From NCBI GenBank assembly GCA_905178155.1, contig CAJINV010000014.1:2015888-2079887 (forward strand): 64,000 bases of DNA, read 5' to 3'. A program made the position numbers and the translations under genes. Positions within the stretch are counted from its first letter, which is position 1, and every line of letters starts with the position of its first letter. The notes below the pieces were generated by a model. It was not told where the DNA came from. It worked only from the letters and a program-made list of their open reading frames with translations, and made no database searches. The stretch is from Amoebophrya sp. A120 (Eukaryota > Sar > Dinophyceae > Syndiniales > Amoebophryaceae). Below are positions 46,913 to 58,765 of this stretch, in pieces.

Positions 46913-49656
46913 TTATCGTGCGATAAGCTCGCTCTCTTCCACAATCACCGAAAGTTGCGCCTCGTCGGAAGAAAAGCTCGTCGAGTTGCTTGAGCTCCCC
47001 TCGCATGCATCGCAAATATGTCTGGCAGTGCTTGGGCGACATGGCTGTAGAAAGCATTGTGCGGCATGTTGCGAATGCACACCTCCGAAAAAATCAGCTC
47101 TATCATGCTGAATGTGAATGATTTTACTTCTTCTTGTGCATTACAGAGGTCTGCAAAAATCAACTTTGTCATGGTCGGCTGCTTAGTACTGTGGTATGCT
47201 CATCATCGACGAAGGAGCATCAGAACTTTCCGGACCTCCCAGACATCCTATTTGCCGTTGATACCTCGCTCGACGACGAACTGGTCGACGAACCGTCGCC
47301 GTGCTTCCTTTCCCCAGGCGTATGCATTGCAAAAGTTGTATAAGTAGTGAGTCATCGCACTTCATCTAAACGAAATCGCATTACGAGTTTTTGCACAAAT
47401 AAAGAATTTAACTCGAACCTGGAGACCAGACCTGTCATGCTAAAGTAGTACCACGACTACAATTTTTACGATACTTTTGCAGGAGATAACTCGAGGTCCG
47501 CAGCAGCAACTTGCTCCTTCTGGTCCCTGAGCCGGAAGAAATTCTTGCGCTTGACTTGCCGCGCAATGTCAGCGAACTGTCGAAGTCCTCCAACTGTTTC
47601 ATCAGATGCTCGGGCAGCCCGTCCTGACACCCCCAGACCACGCTCGAGGACACGTTGCACGAGGCTGAATTTCTATGCATTGCAGAAGTGCAGTTGCCGT
47701 TGCCGTACGTAGTAGCAATTGCATTTACAACTTTTTGGAAGACAAGCGGGATTTTATTAATTGTAAAAGTAAATCTAAATGGTGACTTACCTCAAAAACT
47801 TCATGGACGAGAGTCGTCATGCACCATTGCAATCATTCCTACGTACGAGTACTAGTACAGGAGTAGGCTTACAACTTTTGCACAGGATAATGTGAAGTCC
47901 GCTGCAACTGGTTCTTAATCGGATTATTCAGCACAAAGGAGGGGTTGCTCGTGACCACCATATCTGGGACCTGGAGCAAGGACGGCGTCGAGGGTCCAAG
48001 CGACGTCGTCGACGACCGAGTGCAGCTGCTAGCCGTGCTTGTTTTCGCGTTCCCAGTAGTGCTTCGACCACTACTTTCCCGGCTCGGCCTCGCCATTCTG
48101 GATGTTGTTGACGCAGCACTGCTAGTTGACGTCCGGCTCTGTGCAGCAGACGAGGTAAGCGAGAGGTGACCAGTTTTTCGTGATTCAGTACAACTTGATG
48201 TGCCCTCCGAGCATATTTGGCTGCATGAGCTCAGCGACGCCGTGGTGCGCCCCAGCGTATTCGGCGTTGCACAGTTCGACGACGTCACGGTGTTCTCAGA
48301 CAGTGAGTGGTCTTCTGCGCTTTGATGTTCCTGTCGCTGGAGAATCTCGTGCGAACAATTTCTTTCCGCTTCGACAATCTGGTAAGGCGAAGTACTGTTG
48401 CTCGTTCTTAGGTCTACTGCTGCGTCACTCCTCTTCCGCCGATCCTTCTTCTTGAGCAACACAAATGACGGAGCCGCTCCTCGCGAATCCTTGCTTGCCT
48501 CGCCAGGTAGTACCGCAGTGGAGTGGTTGCTTGTTTCGGCTTGTTGCACCGTCCCAAATTTGTCCGTCTTCGTTCGCGAAGAAAAATCCAGTTCGTTCTT
48601 GTCTGTCCTGCTTCGACGAGCCCTGTCTCTTCGTCGTCCACCGTCGTCTTTGCTTCTTCGGCCAGTGAAACTGCTGCGTCCCTCCAAGCAGGTAGTAGAA
48701 TCCTCGGAGTCCTCATCTTCCGATGCGCTGCTCGACCCCGAATCGGAGTCAGAGGACGAGGCAGCGGCAACGTAGTTTTTCCCCGACTTCTTCTGCGCAG
48801 TTCTCGCTTCCCGACGCATTCGCTCTAAGTGCGCCTCCGTCACCGGGACCAGTTTTAGAGTGGAAGTAGGACAGGGTCTAGTACTCATACTAGTTCTACT
48901 TTGCTCCACCTCGGAGGTGATCGATGGCGAGAAAGAACGGGTCCTCCTGGAGGTTGTGTCTCCAGCATCTCGACCGCACTCACGCGGGCCCACTTCTGGC
49001 GCTGCCGTTCCCGCTGAAGAGGCCGACCACGTGGAGCTCGACAAACTCGTCATCATTTCCCCGTAGTAGGAACGGTAAAAACCACTGCCATTGATGTTCA
49101 TTGACGTTGCGTTCCGGCCGTGCGTGCTTCTTTCTCCCGCAAACGCGGAAGCGTCTCCTGCTGCGTCACACGGAAGCTCCGCTATTTTTGCGGTAGGGCT
49201 CCTGCAACGTCGCTGGTCTTGCAGCAGGTCAACAGCGCTACGGCTACAATTTGAGACGAACAACTCGCCACTAGTTCTTGTCGTTGTTGGTGCCGTGCCG
49301 CAACCTGTCTTGTTTAACAAGCCTTCGTGTTGATCTTGTCCGCCCACGACCATGATCTCATCAGGTAAGATGTCCAAATCTGCCTTGGTGCTCTGGTGTG
49401 ATGTGCCGGACTGTCCACCGCTCGTTGCAGTTTGTGTGAGGCTCGAGTGCGACCGTGCTGACTCTTCAACAGCAGGAGCATCATCTGGTCCCGTGCAGCT
49501 GGTTCCTCCGTCCTCGTTGTCGTTGCGAAAATCTGTGCTCATCCACCGCTCCTGGCAATTTTTCATGGCCCGCTCCTGGACAAAGGAAAGGACTTTTTTC
49601 TTCCAGTATTCATCAGAAAAAAACGATCTTATTCTCGAGCTTCCAGGGTCAGGCAA
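46913..49656 (-). CDS. Ser-rich protein with KR and acidic tracts, unknown
   Basis: Exons about 49,656-47,890, 47,673-47,489, 47,320-47,264 and 47,003-46,913; removing three introners gives 695 in-frame codons ending TAA after VIVEESELIAR. The most ordered part is TSTLKLVPVTEAHLERMRRE followed by ARTAQKKSGKNY; the rest alternates SSSDSDSGSSSASEDEDSED-type and RRRDRARRSR-type tracts. The C-terminal frame (GERKHGDGSSTSSSSSEG) was chosen because it is the only one open through all three junctions. The first in-frame ATG is at 49,568 (MKNCQERWMSTDF); the frame extends upstream without ATG. No domain recognised. Confidence 0.65.
47004..47263. mobile_element. Introner, family A variant, TSD CCTCG
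   Basis: 260 bp, exact CCTCG TSD, ends CATGCATCGCAAATATGTCT and TATTTGCCGTTGATA. Confidence 0.88.
47321..47488. mobile_element. Introner, family B, degenerate TSD
   Basis: 168 bp, ends TATGCATTGCAAAAG and ACGATACTTTTGCAGGAGATA, flanks AGGCG and ACTCG. The exon between it and the next element is 57 bp. Confidence 0.85.
47674..47889. mobile_element. Introner, family B, degenerate TSD
   Basis: 216 bp, ends TATGCATTGCAGAAG and CAACTTTTGCACAGGATA, flanks ATTTC and ATGTG. Joins QRTSH to SASCN. Confidence 0.83.
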
Positions 49657-49890
49657 GTACAGGCGTGAGTGCTGGGACGGTCGCTACACAAAGCAAAGGG
49701 AAGCAGGTGATATCAAGCTCGTCGCTTTGATCTACTTCCCGAAAAAAAAAAAATTCCCGCAAATCAGAAATCATGTCTTCTGAGGATCAGATGTTATGCT
49801 TATGGTTATGCAGGAAGTTTTTCCCGGCCTGAACTAATATCCAGCACCCAGTAACGCCTGCCTCAAGACCGTTACCCAGAGCAGCGAGAA

Positions 49891-50340
49891 CTACGTCGCA
49901 CGATCCTTATACCAAGATAACAGTGCCAATTCGTGTTCTGCTGCACCTGACCCTCGTCCCAACTGCAGCGGACTGCGTACCAAAACAGTCGAGTCCGTAA
50001 GAAAAGTGCCCACCAGAACTGGCGTGACGCCCATCCAGAAGTCGTGTACGATGTTGGTTTTGGGGTCGGTATCAAGGAAGAGCAGCTTCACTTGAGTATC
50101 AGCAGTTGTTTCCTCCTCGGAAGTTGCACATGGTGGCGGAGTCTTCAGATTGCCTCCTTCAACGGCTCCGAAAGCGTTGTATTCCGCCAGCAAGCGTGTG
50201 AGCAGCTGCTGCCCTTCTTTTGCGACCGCAGTTGAAATTATGGAACGTGACGACTTTTGTTTTAGCCTGCCTCGCGGCACGATCATCAAGAGATAGCCCC
50301 ACGTGCAGGTGCACGTGCTTTTTTTATGCATGCTTCTCAT
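49891..50340 (-). CDS. Conserved-looking small protein, unknown
   Basis: Single-exon ORF of 149 codons from ATG 50,340 (MRSMHKKST) or 111 codons less the leader from ATG 50,286 (MIVPRGRLKQKS...). The composition is unlike the Ser-rich neighbours, with ordered segments QQLLTRLLAEYNAFG, KLLFLDTDPKTNIVHDFWMG and VTPVLVGTFLTDSTVLV, suggesting a folded domain. I do not recognise it. No introner; an upstream exon cannot be excluded. Confidence 0.5.
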   Translation of the reverse strand: MRSMHKKSTCTCTWGYLLMIVPRGRLKQKSSRSIISTAVAKEGQQLLTRLLAEYNAFGAVEGGNLKTPPPCATSEEETTADTQVKLLFLDTDPKTNIVHDFWMGVTPVLVGTFLTDSTVLVRSPLQLGRGSGAAEHELALLSWYKDRAT

Positions 50341-50475
50341 CTGTAGTCATGGGACTGGTCGTGTGCGATCTCCGTGCATGCAATTCAATCATGCGGCATT
50401 GAAACTCGGCTGCTCCGTCAGCATCACCTTCACCAACGATTTCGATATCGATCCACATAAATTTTACAATCATGT

Positions 50476-51615
50476 TCATGTAAAGTAATGGAACAAGTTG
50501 CCACAGGCCATACTCTTGTCGATGCGAACTGGAAGACGGTTCATCGATCTCGGTGCGAGCGGGAACGATCGTGCTGCAGTAGTCCCGACTGCCTGCAGCT
50601 GTGAAAAACGTGATAAATCACAGGAATGATCAGCAGGCACGCCAAGAATGCTATCAAGATGCTTCTGCTCATCGTCGACATGATCGCCCACTATCACTGA
50701 CACGAGCTCGTGCTCGTGTGTCTCGTTGCACGCAAGAAGGATCGCCTCTGGATCCGTTGGACTTGGACTACACAAGGTGCCACAACTCGGCTGAAAATAA
50801 ACTTTGGACAGTTGTAGTTCCGCGTCGTCGCCCGTGTCTGACGGTGGTCTTCCTGCTTGAAATTTCCTCGACGTCCGACAGCGCGTTCGTTCCATGGACG
50901 CAATTTCCCTGCGAGCTTCTTCGACCAGGGCCTCGCCCTCTGCTTCGAAGCCGTAGAGCCCTTCGATTTGTCGCCGTTTGCATTCCAACTTGTACCGCTC
51001 GGCGAAGAATTTTTCCACATGAAGATGCACAGAAGGTTCTTCGGCCGCGTGTACGTCTTGTGGCAACGCCCCGCGAGTAGAGTCGTCGCTAGAGGTTTCC
51101 TCGCTTTTGTTGTAGCTGTGGGTAGGTGGATCCGCATTTTCTGCAGGTCGTCGCATGCATGATGTGCTTCTTCTTGATCGTCGCACCCCCGGCAAATCCT
51201 GTTGGCTGAAAAGCAGCTCCCGGTTCTGCAGGGTGCGCAGGCGGGCCACTGCCTCTCGAAAGACACGCGCGTCCGCCTTTATTGGCGGCGTCGCAGCAGC
51301 ACCGACATGTTGACCATCCTCCATTTCGCCCGTGCTTTTCGAACTTCGCTTCGATGGCCGCCTGGAAGTAGCTGCACTAGTGGTCGTCCCCGCTGCTACC
51401 AGCGCCTCGGCTGAGGATGTTTTCGTTAGCACCGTCACGGAGGCGCGCGAATGCGCGTCTTGCTCCACGATGAGACACGTGTCCTCCTCTTCGTCCAAAT
51501 GTGGCAGAGAAAATTGACTCGATTCAAGAGCAAAACGAGGGTGGTTGTGCGCAAGCTATTCTGGAGGTGCGCTGGCTTGTAGTTCCGCGGGGCTGGTGTC
51601 GGTGCTCTTCTTCAT
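50476..51615 (-). CDS. Charged coiled-coil protein; in-frame TAG near the start
   Basis: The main frame (about 51,498-50,476, 340 codons) encodes DEEEDTCLIVEQDAHSRASV, a basic tract (RRPSKRSSKSTGE), a helical ADARVFREAVARLRTLQNRE, and a coiled-coil-like EKFFAERYKLECKRRQIEGL. ATG at 51,615 (MKKSTDTSPAELQASAPPE) is in the same frame but is separated from it by a TAG near 51,558. Either translation starts downstream of the TAG, a tiny splice removes it, or GAATAG is an acceptor for an upstream exon. Function unknown. Confidence 0.5.
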
Positions 51616-52245
51616 GTAACAGCAACAAAAGTCATTTCCATGCATACATCAAAGAGACTTGAGGAATTTCTGAGGATGAGAATGTTGAAGCTCCTTTGCA
51701 TGCACGCTCTTCCTATCGAGGTGGACACTGATACTTTATTGAAGATGCGACCGTGGTGCCGTCGCGCAGTCACCAACGCTTTTACTTCCGCTTTAGTTTA
51801 TTTCTACGAGAAGGAAAGGAGCCCCTACCCCTAGTACCTCTCGCCTTGCTGCTTGCTATGTAAGCCTTCCATAACTACATGCATAGCTACTCTACTCGAA
51901 ATGCTGGCGACAGCTGCCACACGACGAACTATACTCTTGTACAACCCAGATGAGCCTTGCCTTGATCAAGAATTCCAACAGGATACACTTTGGAGCAGAT
52001 GATGGTGCAGTGGGTCAAGCGCCGGTCCAGTCGGAAGCGGATCTTCGTGTTCAGGTGCAAGCTGCTCGGAGGAAATCGAAATGTTAAACGAAAATCTTGA
52101 GCAATAACAAGACGGCCAAAGTTATCATGACCAGGAGGTCCTCTCAACCGTACAACTACAAAGGCTGACCGCTTGAGCGCAGTCGTCGTACTAGAACCTG
52201 GGGATTTTGATTCTCTAGCATGATCAATGGCCCAGCACTGTTGGC

Positions 52246-53160
52246 TCAGGATTTTTCTGTGCGATATCCCATACACCACCGGGAGGGGACGTCTGACGAG
52301 TTCTTTTTTTCGGTGGTCTTCGAATGTTGTTGACCACTTTCTTCTCCAATTTCTACCGCAGCTGAGGGTGGTGCTCGTGAGCGAGCTAGTCTCTGTAGTT
52401 CATCCAGCTGAACTCCTACTTCGTTCACCGTTGTGCCGCTCGTCGACGCGCTCATTCCCCGCAGAGTACTAGAGCCGTTTTGTGCCGCTGACGCCTTGAG
52501 CGCCGTGCTGCCTGTTTCTTTCTCGTGGTCCGAAGCAGGGGGCAGCGTCGGCAAAAGAAATGGCTCGTTGTCAGGGTCGAGAAACAGGAAGATCTCCGTG
52601 CCCAGCTCGTAAAAAACTGGGTGGTGGTCGACCACATTTTGAAGATCTCCATCTTCGATCATAGGTCGTTGGTGTTGGACTCCATAAGGACTCTGACAGG
52701 ATGAGTTGAGACGCTGCGACGTTGTCGATCTTGCAACGCCATCAAAGCTCGTCGTCGTCTGTCTCAGAGCAGGTCGTACTACGTCAGCGTCATGCTCATG
52801 GTCAGTGGTAGTTTCTTCATGATCGGCTGTAAGAGCACGACTTGCTCGTGCGTTTATGTCTCGTCCATATCCTGTGGTAGCATCAGCAACATTCCAATTT
52901 TCTGCAGGGGGTCGCGTTCTCTTTTCCGGCCCCTGAACGCCGTGGAAAAGTTCCAGAGCATGGGTGTACGTCCAAACAGAATAACGTAGGTAGTTTGCAG
53001 TGGTAGGACGAGCACGAGCTGCAAGGGCAAGGCCGTCTTCAACATTTGTATTTCCACCGACAGTATCTTTTTCTTCGTGACCACTCTGAGGCGAGGAAGT
53101 AGGAGCAGCAGGCCGCCCTCGGTCGATCCCAACAATGATCCCCCGACGGATTTCGACCAT
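52246..53160 (-). CDS. 304-residue protein, unknown
   Basis: Uninterrupted frame from ATG 53,160 (MVEIRRGIIVGIDRGRPAAP) to TGA 52,246. Ordered parts are ANYLRYSVWTYTHALELFHG and FYELGTEIFLFLDPDNEPFL; the rest is low complexity. A further exon bordered by GAGCAG and GTGTATCC at about 52,064-51,995 (LHLNTKIRFRLDRRLTHCTI) on the same strand may belong to it, in which case the annotated stop is intronic. No family recognised and no introner present. Confidence 0.55.
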   Translation of the reverse strand: MVEIRRGIIVGIDRGRPAAPTSSPQSGHEEKDTVGGNTNVEDGLALAARARPTTANYLRYSVWTYTHALELFHGVQGPEKRTRPPAENWNVADATTGYGRDINARASRALTADHEETTTDHEHDADVVRPALRQTTTSFDGVARSTTSQRLNSSCQSPYGVQHQRPMIEDGDLQNVVDHHPVFYELGTEIFLFLDPDNEPFLLPTLPPASDHEKETGSTALKASAAQNGSSTLRGMSASTSGTTVNEVGVQLDELQRLARSRAPPSAAVEIGEESGQQHSKTTEKKNSSDVPSRWCMGYRTEKS

Positions 53161-53449
53161 GGCGCTTCTTGCGAATGGGAGTGAGATAGAGCTGAGAAGG
53201 TGACGTCACAAAAGCAGAAGCGCGATCGAGATCTTGTTCTTTACTCAACCGGTCCGCTGTCCGTATGATGATCGTCGTAGCCGGAAATCATGATGCGGTA
53301 AACGGAAAATCTGCGGGAGAGAAGCCACTGCGTCGACAACTTCTACTGCCGCGCGCACCTTTCAACACTTCTTCGAGAACGAGAACGAACAAGAGGGAGG
53401 CACTTCTGCAGTGACAAGCTTCTCTGACAGTGGACGAGGGCTAAGTTCC

Positions 53450-54564
53450 TCATCCTGGTTGCAGTGGTAACATGATGTCCACCAAGAACAACTTCGCGGC
53501 CCAGCAATTATGCTCTTCTAGCTCGTACATCAGCAACACGCTGCTGGTAGGATACGGCACGTCGGTCGTAAACGTAATTGTGCTACGATTTTCATAATTT
53601 CGGCAGTCCTTACCTAGCGCAGCGCGAGTTCTTTCATCAACATCAACAGAGGCCTGCACTTACAATCATGCCTCCAACAATCACAATCAGCCCAAACAAA
53701 GTCTAGGACAAGCGAAAGCAAGGTGCCTTGGAAGCTAGTATCCGCTGCAACTTCACGGACAGAGCAATACGGTCCCCAGCACTCGACGCCGCGCCAAAAG
53801 TGCGACGCGCTGTACTATATGAAAACTCAGGATCAAAGAAATTATTATCGAGTTGTTCTACTGCTTGTGGGAGCACGATAACGAACATCTCTAGAAGAAG
53901 TAATCGGATCACTATTCGTTCCTTTGCCACCAGGGGTTGCCCAGAACCATCAAAATTCGCCACCAAGCCGAGGCTTCAATAAAGACACACCTGACAGAGC
54001 CTGGCGCATTGTAGTTGTGGTGCACGGCATCTAATAAATGAACGACAGAGCTGCAGGAGAACGAAGCGGCTCTCTCGTGGTGGCTTCAAGAACCGTAGAT
54101 CTTCACGTTAGCACACTGGAACACATACGCGGAGGCCCACACGACGGACAGTGTGCTAAAGACGCGGGGCCCACGCGACATTTCGGGAGGAACAATGTTG
54201 GCCACTGCAGAAGCGCCCTATCTTTTTTGGTTTTACATGCAAGACTGCCAGTTGAAATTGTACTTACTTCGAAAACAATGCGCAAGATGGTCCGTCGTGA
54301 TGTAGAGGTGTTTCGATACACATGAGTAAAGGGCTGCACTTGTTGCATTCCCATTTGCAACAAAGAGTTCTAGTACATCAAGAGCACAATAAAATCAATC
54401 ACGTGCATCTCCCTCGCTGCCCGCCAGAAGCAGAAGCATTCTTCGTCACCACGCACCAGAAGCTTTATCGTCCACCTCGCCCGCCCCACGACCGTACGTC
54501 GTTTACAAAGAACACCTTCACGACATCTTCTTCTTGTATTTTCTCGTCCTCGTCCACCACGCAT
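53450..54564 (-). CDS. Putative multi-exon gene, unknown
   Basis: Minus-strand exon candidates: 54.36-54.27 kb (ALYSCVSKHLYITTDHLAHC) ending at a strong GTAAGT donor; a Cys-rich block HCPSCGPPRMC near 54.15 kb; about 53,970-53,730 (ANFDGSGQPLVAKERIVIRL then LLLEMFVIVLPQAVEQLDNN); and 53,650-53,450 (NRSTITFTTDVPYPTSSVLL, ending LPLQPG stop). Hydrophobic and ordered segments suggest a real, folded protein. Exon joins are not established and there may be more than one gene. Confidence 0.35.
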
Positions 54565-54574
54565 TATATTTCCA

Positions 54575-57500
54575 TCACAGCTTGTGCGATTTGACGACGG
54601 TAGTGCGGATGCCGGTCATTTCGCCCGAGTAGAGATTCTCCGCGGTGCGCATGGTTTGCACGACGGTCTTCCGCTTCTTGACCGCCTTCTCGTACTTTCG
54701 GCGGTGCTTCACACGGCTGTTGCGGTCCTTCTTGGGCCGGATGCGCACCAGCCCCTTGTTCTGCAGAATCTTTTTTGTCGCGAACCGCTGCTCCCCGTCC
54801 TCTAGCTCCAGGTGCTGCTTCTGTCCCTCGGTCAAGCTACCAGGGTCCACCGCGGTCAACGCGGTCTTTTCCTTTGTGCCTTTGGCACCAAACCCTAACA
54901 CTTCTGACGTTGCCTTTTTCTTCCCGTGTTTTGTTTTCTTCAGCATCTCCTCCTCCTGCTGTTCCTTCGGATTGCTTCCGTGGTCCTCGCCCTCCTCGTC
55001 CGCGGCAAAGAAGTCCGCCGGAAGCGAGTCCTCAATGCGGACGTTTTTCGCACTCCGCTGCTTGAACTCCACCTGGGCGTCCCCCGTCTTCTGGCGCGAG
55101 CTCTTGGAGAGAGTCGCGCCGCTGGAGGTCGTCATGGTATCCGACAGCAACTTCTGCCCCTTGGTCATGTGGCTATCCTCACGAAATCTTGAAAGTGTTT
55201 GTCTTTTGCAGTCGGTTCGGTGCAATTGCATATTTTACCATAAAAGACTTTTATCTGTGTTGCATCTTTGTGATCAAGATTTGATCAATCATGGCCGTCG
55301 TGTTGCTATTATGCATATGCTTTATTTGCTTTTCCTTTATCCTTTGATACTCAGGATACCTACAACGCTTATGGTTATGTAGCATGAAATTCGCATGACG
55401 GAGACTTATTGTGGCGTCTAAAATTACATGCATGTGTCTAGAATCTATTGTTCTTTACGCGTCGCCGTCTCGTTCCTCTATTCAACACTGCAAGATTTCG
55501 CTTTGATATTACTGCTGCAGCTGCTTTTGTCCTTTCTTCTCGGGTCGCGCGCCCAGCGTCGCGTCGTGGTACGGACATTCCTTCTGCAGCGAAATCTGGT
55601 TGCGCGGCTTCGGTATCCTGTGGAAAAATCGCGATCGTGTCGTACCTACGACCACACAAGGAGAACGCGCCACAAATTGCGATCTGTAATTCAATCTTGT
55701 TTGTAGTGGACACAACATCGGTATTAGACACTCATAGTACAGACGTGTGGTTGCATGTTCTTCGTTGCTCTTGCAAATTATTTACAGCGCATGACACCAT
55801 GTATAGTTTCCCCACGTAGTTGAAGTTGCATTTGTAAACGACGCGCATGACAAATTTTATTGGCCGCGACGTCTATCTGTGCTGGAGGTGGAAGTTGGCA
55901 CTACGATTCAAACATATCAGTTTCCTTTGGATAGGTCTCACAGCACCATTGCCGTTCTTGTCCGCGCTCTTGACCTTCTTCCCCAGGGACGCGGCGCCAG
56001 TGTCCGCTGGTTCTGCTTTTCTCTTGCAGGAGGACACAGATTTATTCGCTTCACTTCCGCCAGCAGGCATTGTTGGATCTTCATTTGAAGCGGCCGCTAG
56101 TGCATTCTCTTCTGGAGTGACGGTGCTTCGTTCTTTCTTCGTCTTCACAGAGGTAGATCCGGTAGCTGCGTGCTTCTTCGAGCTGGTTGTCAACCTCGCG
56201 GTTCCCGCCTCGCTCGCGGAATCAATGCCATCAAGACCACCAAAAACATCTTCAGAGTGGTCACTTTCCTCCTCCTCATCCTCCGCGTCTGAGGAACCGT
56301 CCAGCTCGATGCTGTTCTCGCTCGCTTCTGCGTCCTCGTCCTCCGGGTCCACAGGTGCATGAAGATCCTGTTCTTCTTCATCTTCTGTTCCGCTTCCGCC
56401 CAGGCACTCCACCAACATGTCGTCCTTGTCCGCATACTCGACCTTCAGCTCCTTCAGGGCGAGGATCTGCTCGAAGACCGGGTGCTGGGTGATATACTTC
56501 TGCGTGCTCTCGAAAGGAGATAACTTGGAGGACGTTACTGGGTTCTTGTTTCCCGAAAGAGTCGCTGTGGTCCTGCTGCCCATGATGCCAGCCGCGGAGG
56601 GTGTGCTGCTCGAGCACAAACTCGACACTGTACCTGTTCAAGAATATTTGAAGATGGAACAATACAACTCTTCACAGTCGAAGCAGTAGCAGGATACTGC
56701 CCGCTACTTCTGGTCGGTACAGCACTTCTTCTACTACTACCCGCAAGAAATAATATCAAGTATCTCGGCGCAACATCTCACAGAATGAGTTTCCCTTCTC
56801 TTACTTTCATATACAATGATCTTCACAGCCTCTAGTTGTACTTACACATCTTCAAACACAGGTATGCTGTCGCGCAAAATATTTATAAATCGTCTACCTT
56901 TTTCCGCACCTTCCAGGACTTCGCAGACGCTGTCCTTTTTCAAGTGCAGGTAGAACGAGAGAAACGCCAAGTACTGCTTGGCAAACGAGCTTGTATCACA
57001 AGGCAAATTGGAACTGCGCTGCTTCTACAAGTGAATAGTGACACTAATCATGGTAGAGAAATTTGCTCACCCTCTTCTTCTTCTACACTTCATTAGCCGT
57101 TCTCTCTTCTTAATTTTCGCGAACCGACTGCACAGCTCGACCTTTTTTATTTATGTATATGTCTTTGCAGCACAGCCCCACTCCTTGTGTCCCTGTGATA
57201 GATTCTCGCGTCCACGAAAGTCTTCAGCTCCGGTCCCATGTCTTGCGCAAAGGCTTTGTCCGCTTCAAACCGGTCGCTGCACGGCAGCAGGTGCTGCTGC
57301 AGAAAGTTCATCTCCCCTACGTATTCCTGCAACAGTCCCTGCAGCTCCGGTGCGTTCTTGCTGAGCCAAAACTGCTTGTTCCGCGCAGTGATGGCGTTGC
57401 TTGCCGAACGGGTCGCCGTACATCTTTTGTTAGTAGTGCTCGCGGAGTCATTGTCATTGTTCTTGGGTTTATTTTTCTCTATTTGATTCTCTGCCGCGAC

Positions 57501-58392
57501 CACAAGAGAGCCTTCTTCTTGTTCGTTTTTACCTCCGCTGGGAGCTGCATTCATCTGGTCGTCCCTCGTTTGCGTCTGCGCGGTGGTGGTTGCATGTTCA
57601 GCAAGACGTGCTAGTCCGTCCGCATCTGCTGCTCTCAGGGGGCTTTGTTCTTCTTCTTTCCCCGCAGCGAAGTTTTTATTTTCGCAACTTCTGCGTGCAA
57701 GCAGAGACGATGACCCGTCGGTTGCAGCATCGTCAATACTTCTTAATAACTTACTTCGTGCAGCTTGTCCTCCTCCGACGGAATGAGAGGGCTGTTCGTC
57801 CGATTCCGAGCTGCTGCTGTCGTCTTCGTGAAACAAGTTTCTCGCTTGGGTGAGCAGTTTTTGCCGGTTCTCCTGAGCAAAAACGTCCCCGTACCGTAAC
57901 AAAGTAGATGCGGAGTTTCGCTTCATTCAGTAGACTATTCTTCGTTAGAAGTAGTCATGTCATGGTTGGAAGTAGTCATGGCTTGTTCTAGCTTCTATCG
58001 TGACATCATCAGAAAATGTCATTTTCCCAAATCGTGCTTAATAGCCCGTGACAAGGTTCAATTCTCGAAATATCTCGTCCAGTAAATAAAAACTAAGCAT
58101 CGATGACTTTCACTCTCATTGGGCCAGGCATGACAAGCGTCTCGTTTTCTGGGGAACAAGAATGCAAGTTTGCGCACAAAGTTGTTTTGGAATCGCGGGG
58201 ACGTTTTTGCACCGGGTACCGCTTCTCTGCCTTTTCCCGGAGCTCCTTTTCTGCGTCAGACAGATCCGCGGCCGATTCCGCATCGGAACCCCCGTAGTAT
58301 TCCGCTGCCTTCTTGCCCCAGAACACCTCCTTCTCCAGCGGAAACTGCTGCTCGCTTTCCGAGAAATCACCGGAATCTTCGGAATGAGACAT
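54575..58392 (-). CDS. UTP3: SAS10/UTP3, small-subunit processome protein
   Basis: SAS10/UTP3 is a nucleolar component of the U3 SSU processome needed for 18S rRNA maturation. Exons 58,392-58,219, 57,863-57,201, 56,988-56,846, 620-55,934 of the 56-kb block (56,620-55,934), 55,608-55,513 and 55,187-54,575 sum to 792 codons, exactly in frame. N-terminus: acidic with VFWGKKAAEYYGG. The Sas10/Utp3/C1D region is spread over exons 2-4 (SKNAPELQGLLQEYVGEMNF, KQYLAFLSFYLHLKK, HPVFEQILALKELK). The C-terminal Sas10 domain is clear: RNSRVKHRRKYEKAVKKRKT then YSGEMTGIR. Two introns are GT-AG (56,621-56,845; 55,188-55,512) and three are introners. It is longer than yeast (about 610) because of acidic/Ser inserts. 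Confidence 0.92.
55614..55933. mobile_element. Probable introner, B-like left end, no clear TSD
   Basis: 320 bp, ends TATCCTGTGGAAAAATCGCG and CAGTTTCCTTTGGATA. Flanks TTCGG and GGTCT do not match. Included because it keeps the SAS10 reading frame. Confidence 0.6.
56994..57200. mobile_element. Introner, family D, degenerate TSD
   Basis: 207 bp, ends TATCACAAGGCAAATTGG and CTTGTGTCCCTGTGATA, flanks GCTTG and GATTC. Excision joins FVDARI to SFAKQYLAF within the conserved SAS10 region. Confidence 0.85.
57869..58218. mobile_element. Introner, family L, TSD CCGGT/CCGCT
   Basis: 350 bp, TSD 4 of 5, ends TCTCCTGAGCAAAAACGTCC and GGACGTTTTTGCACCGGGTA. Joins EKAEKR to QKLLTQ. Without excision the SAS10 N-terminus would appear as a separate ORF. 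Confidence 0.88.
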
Positions 58393-58765
58393 TTTCTGTT
58401 TAGTGTCGTGAAAAGACCGTCCAGGAGTGAACTTGGTAAAACTGCTGGATGGATACTGCACCAAGAGGAGAAACAAAGGAATACAAGAGGATGAGGACCG
58501 CAACTGAATACACTATATCAAATAAAAGAAGGAACTCCTTCCGAGCCTGTGCATCTGCTAGTCACACTTTTCTCATCATCCACTGTGGTCACCTGCAGAA
58601 ATGAAATAAAATAGAAATATGAGTCGATCTTCAAATACACTTACAGCCACTTCTCGAGCCTGCTTCGTCGAAAATATTATAATATTTGAACCCACCATCC
58701 AACATTGACACGACACCATAGTGCGTCAAAAGCTTGACAAGGAACACAACAAGATCCGTTACTAT

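Noticed and set aside
57147-57926. Independent gene starting MKRNSASTLLRYGD at 57,926
   Set aside because: The first residues come from the left part of an L introner; the real exon starts at QKLLTQ and belongs to SAS10.
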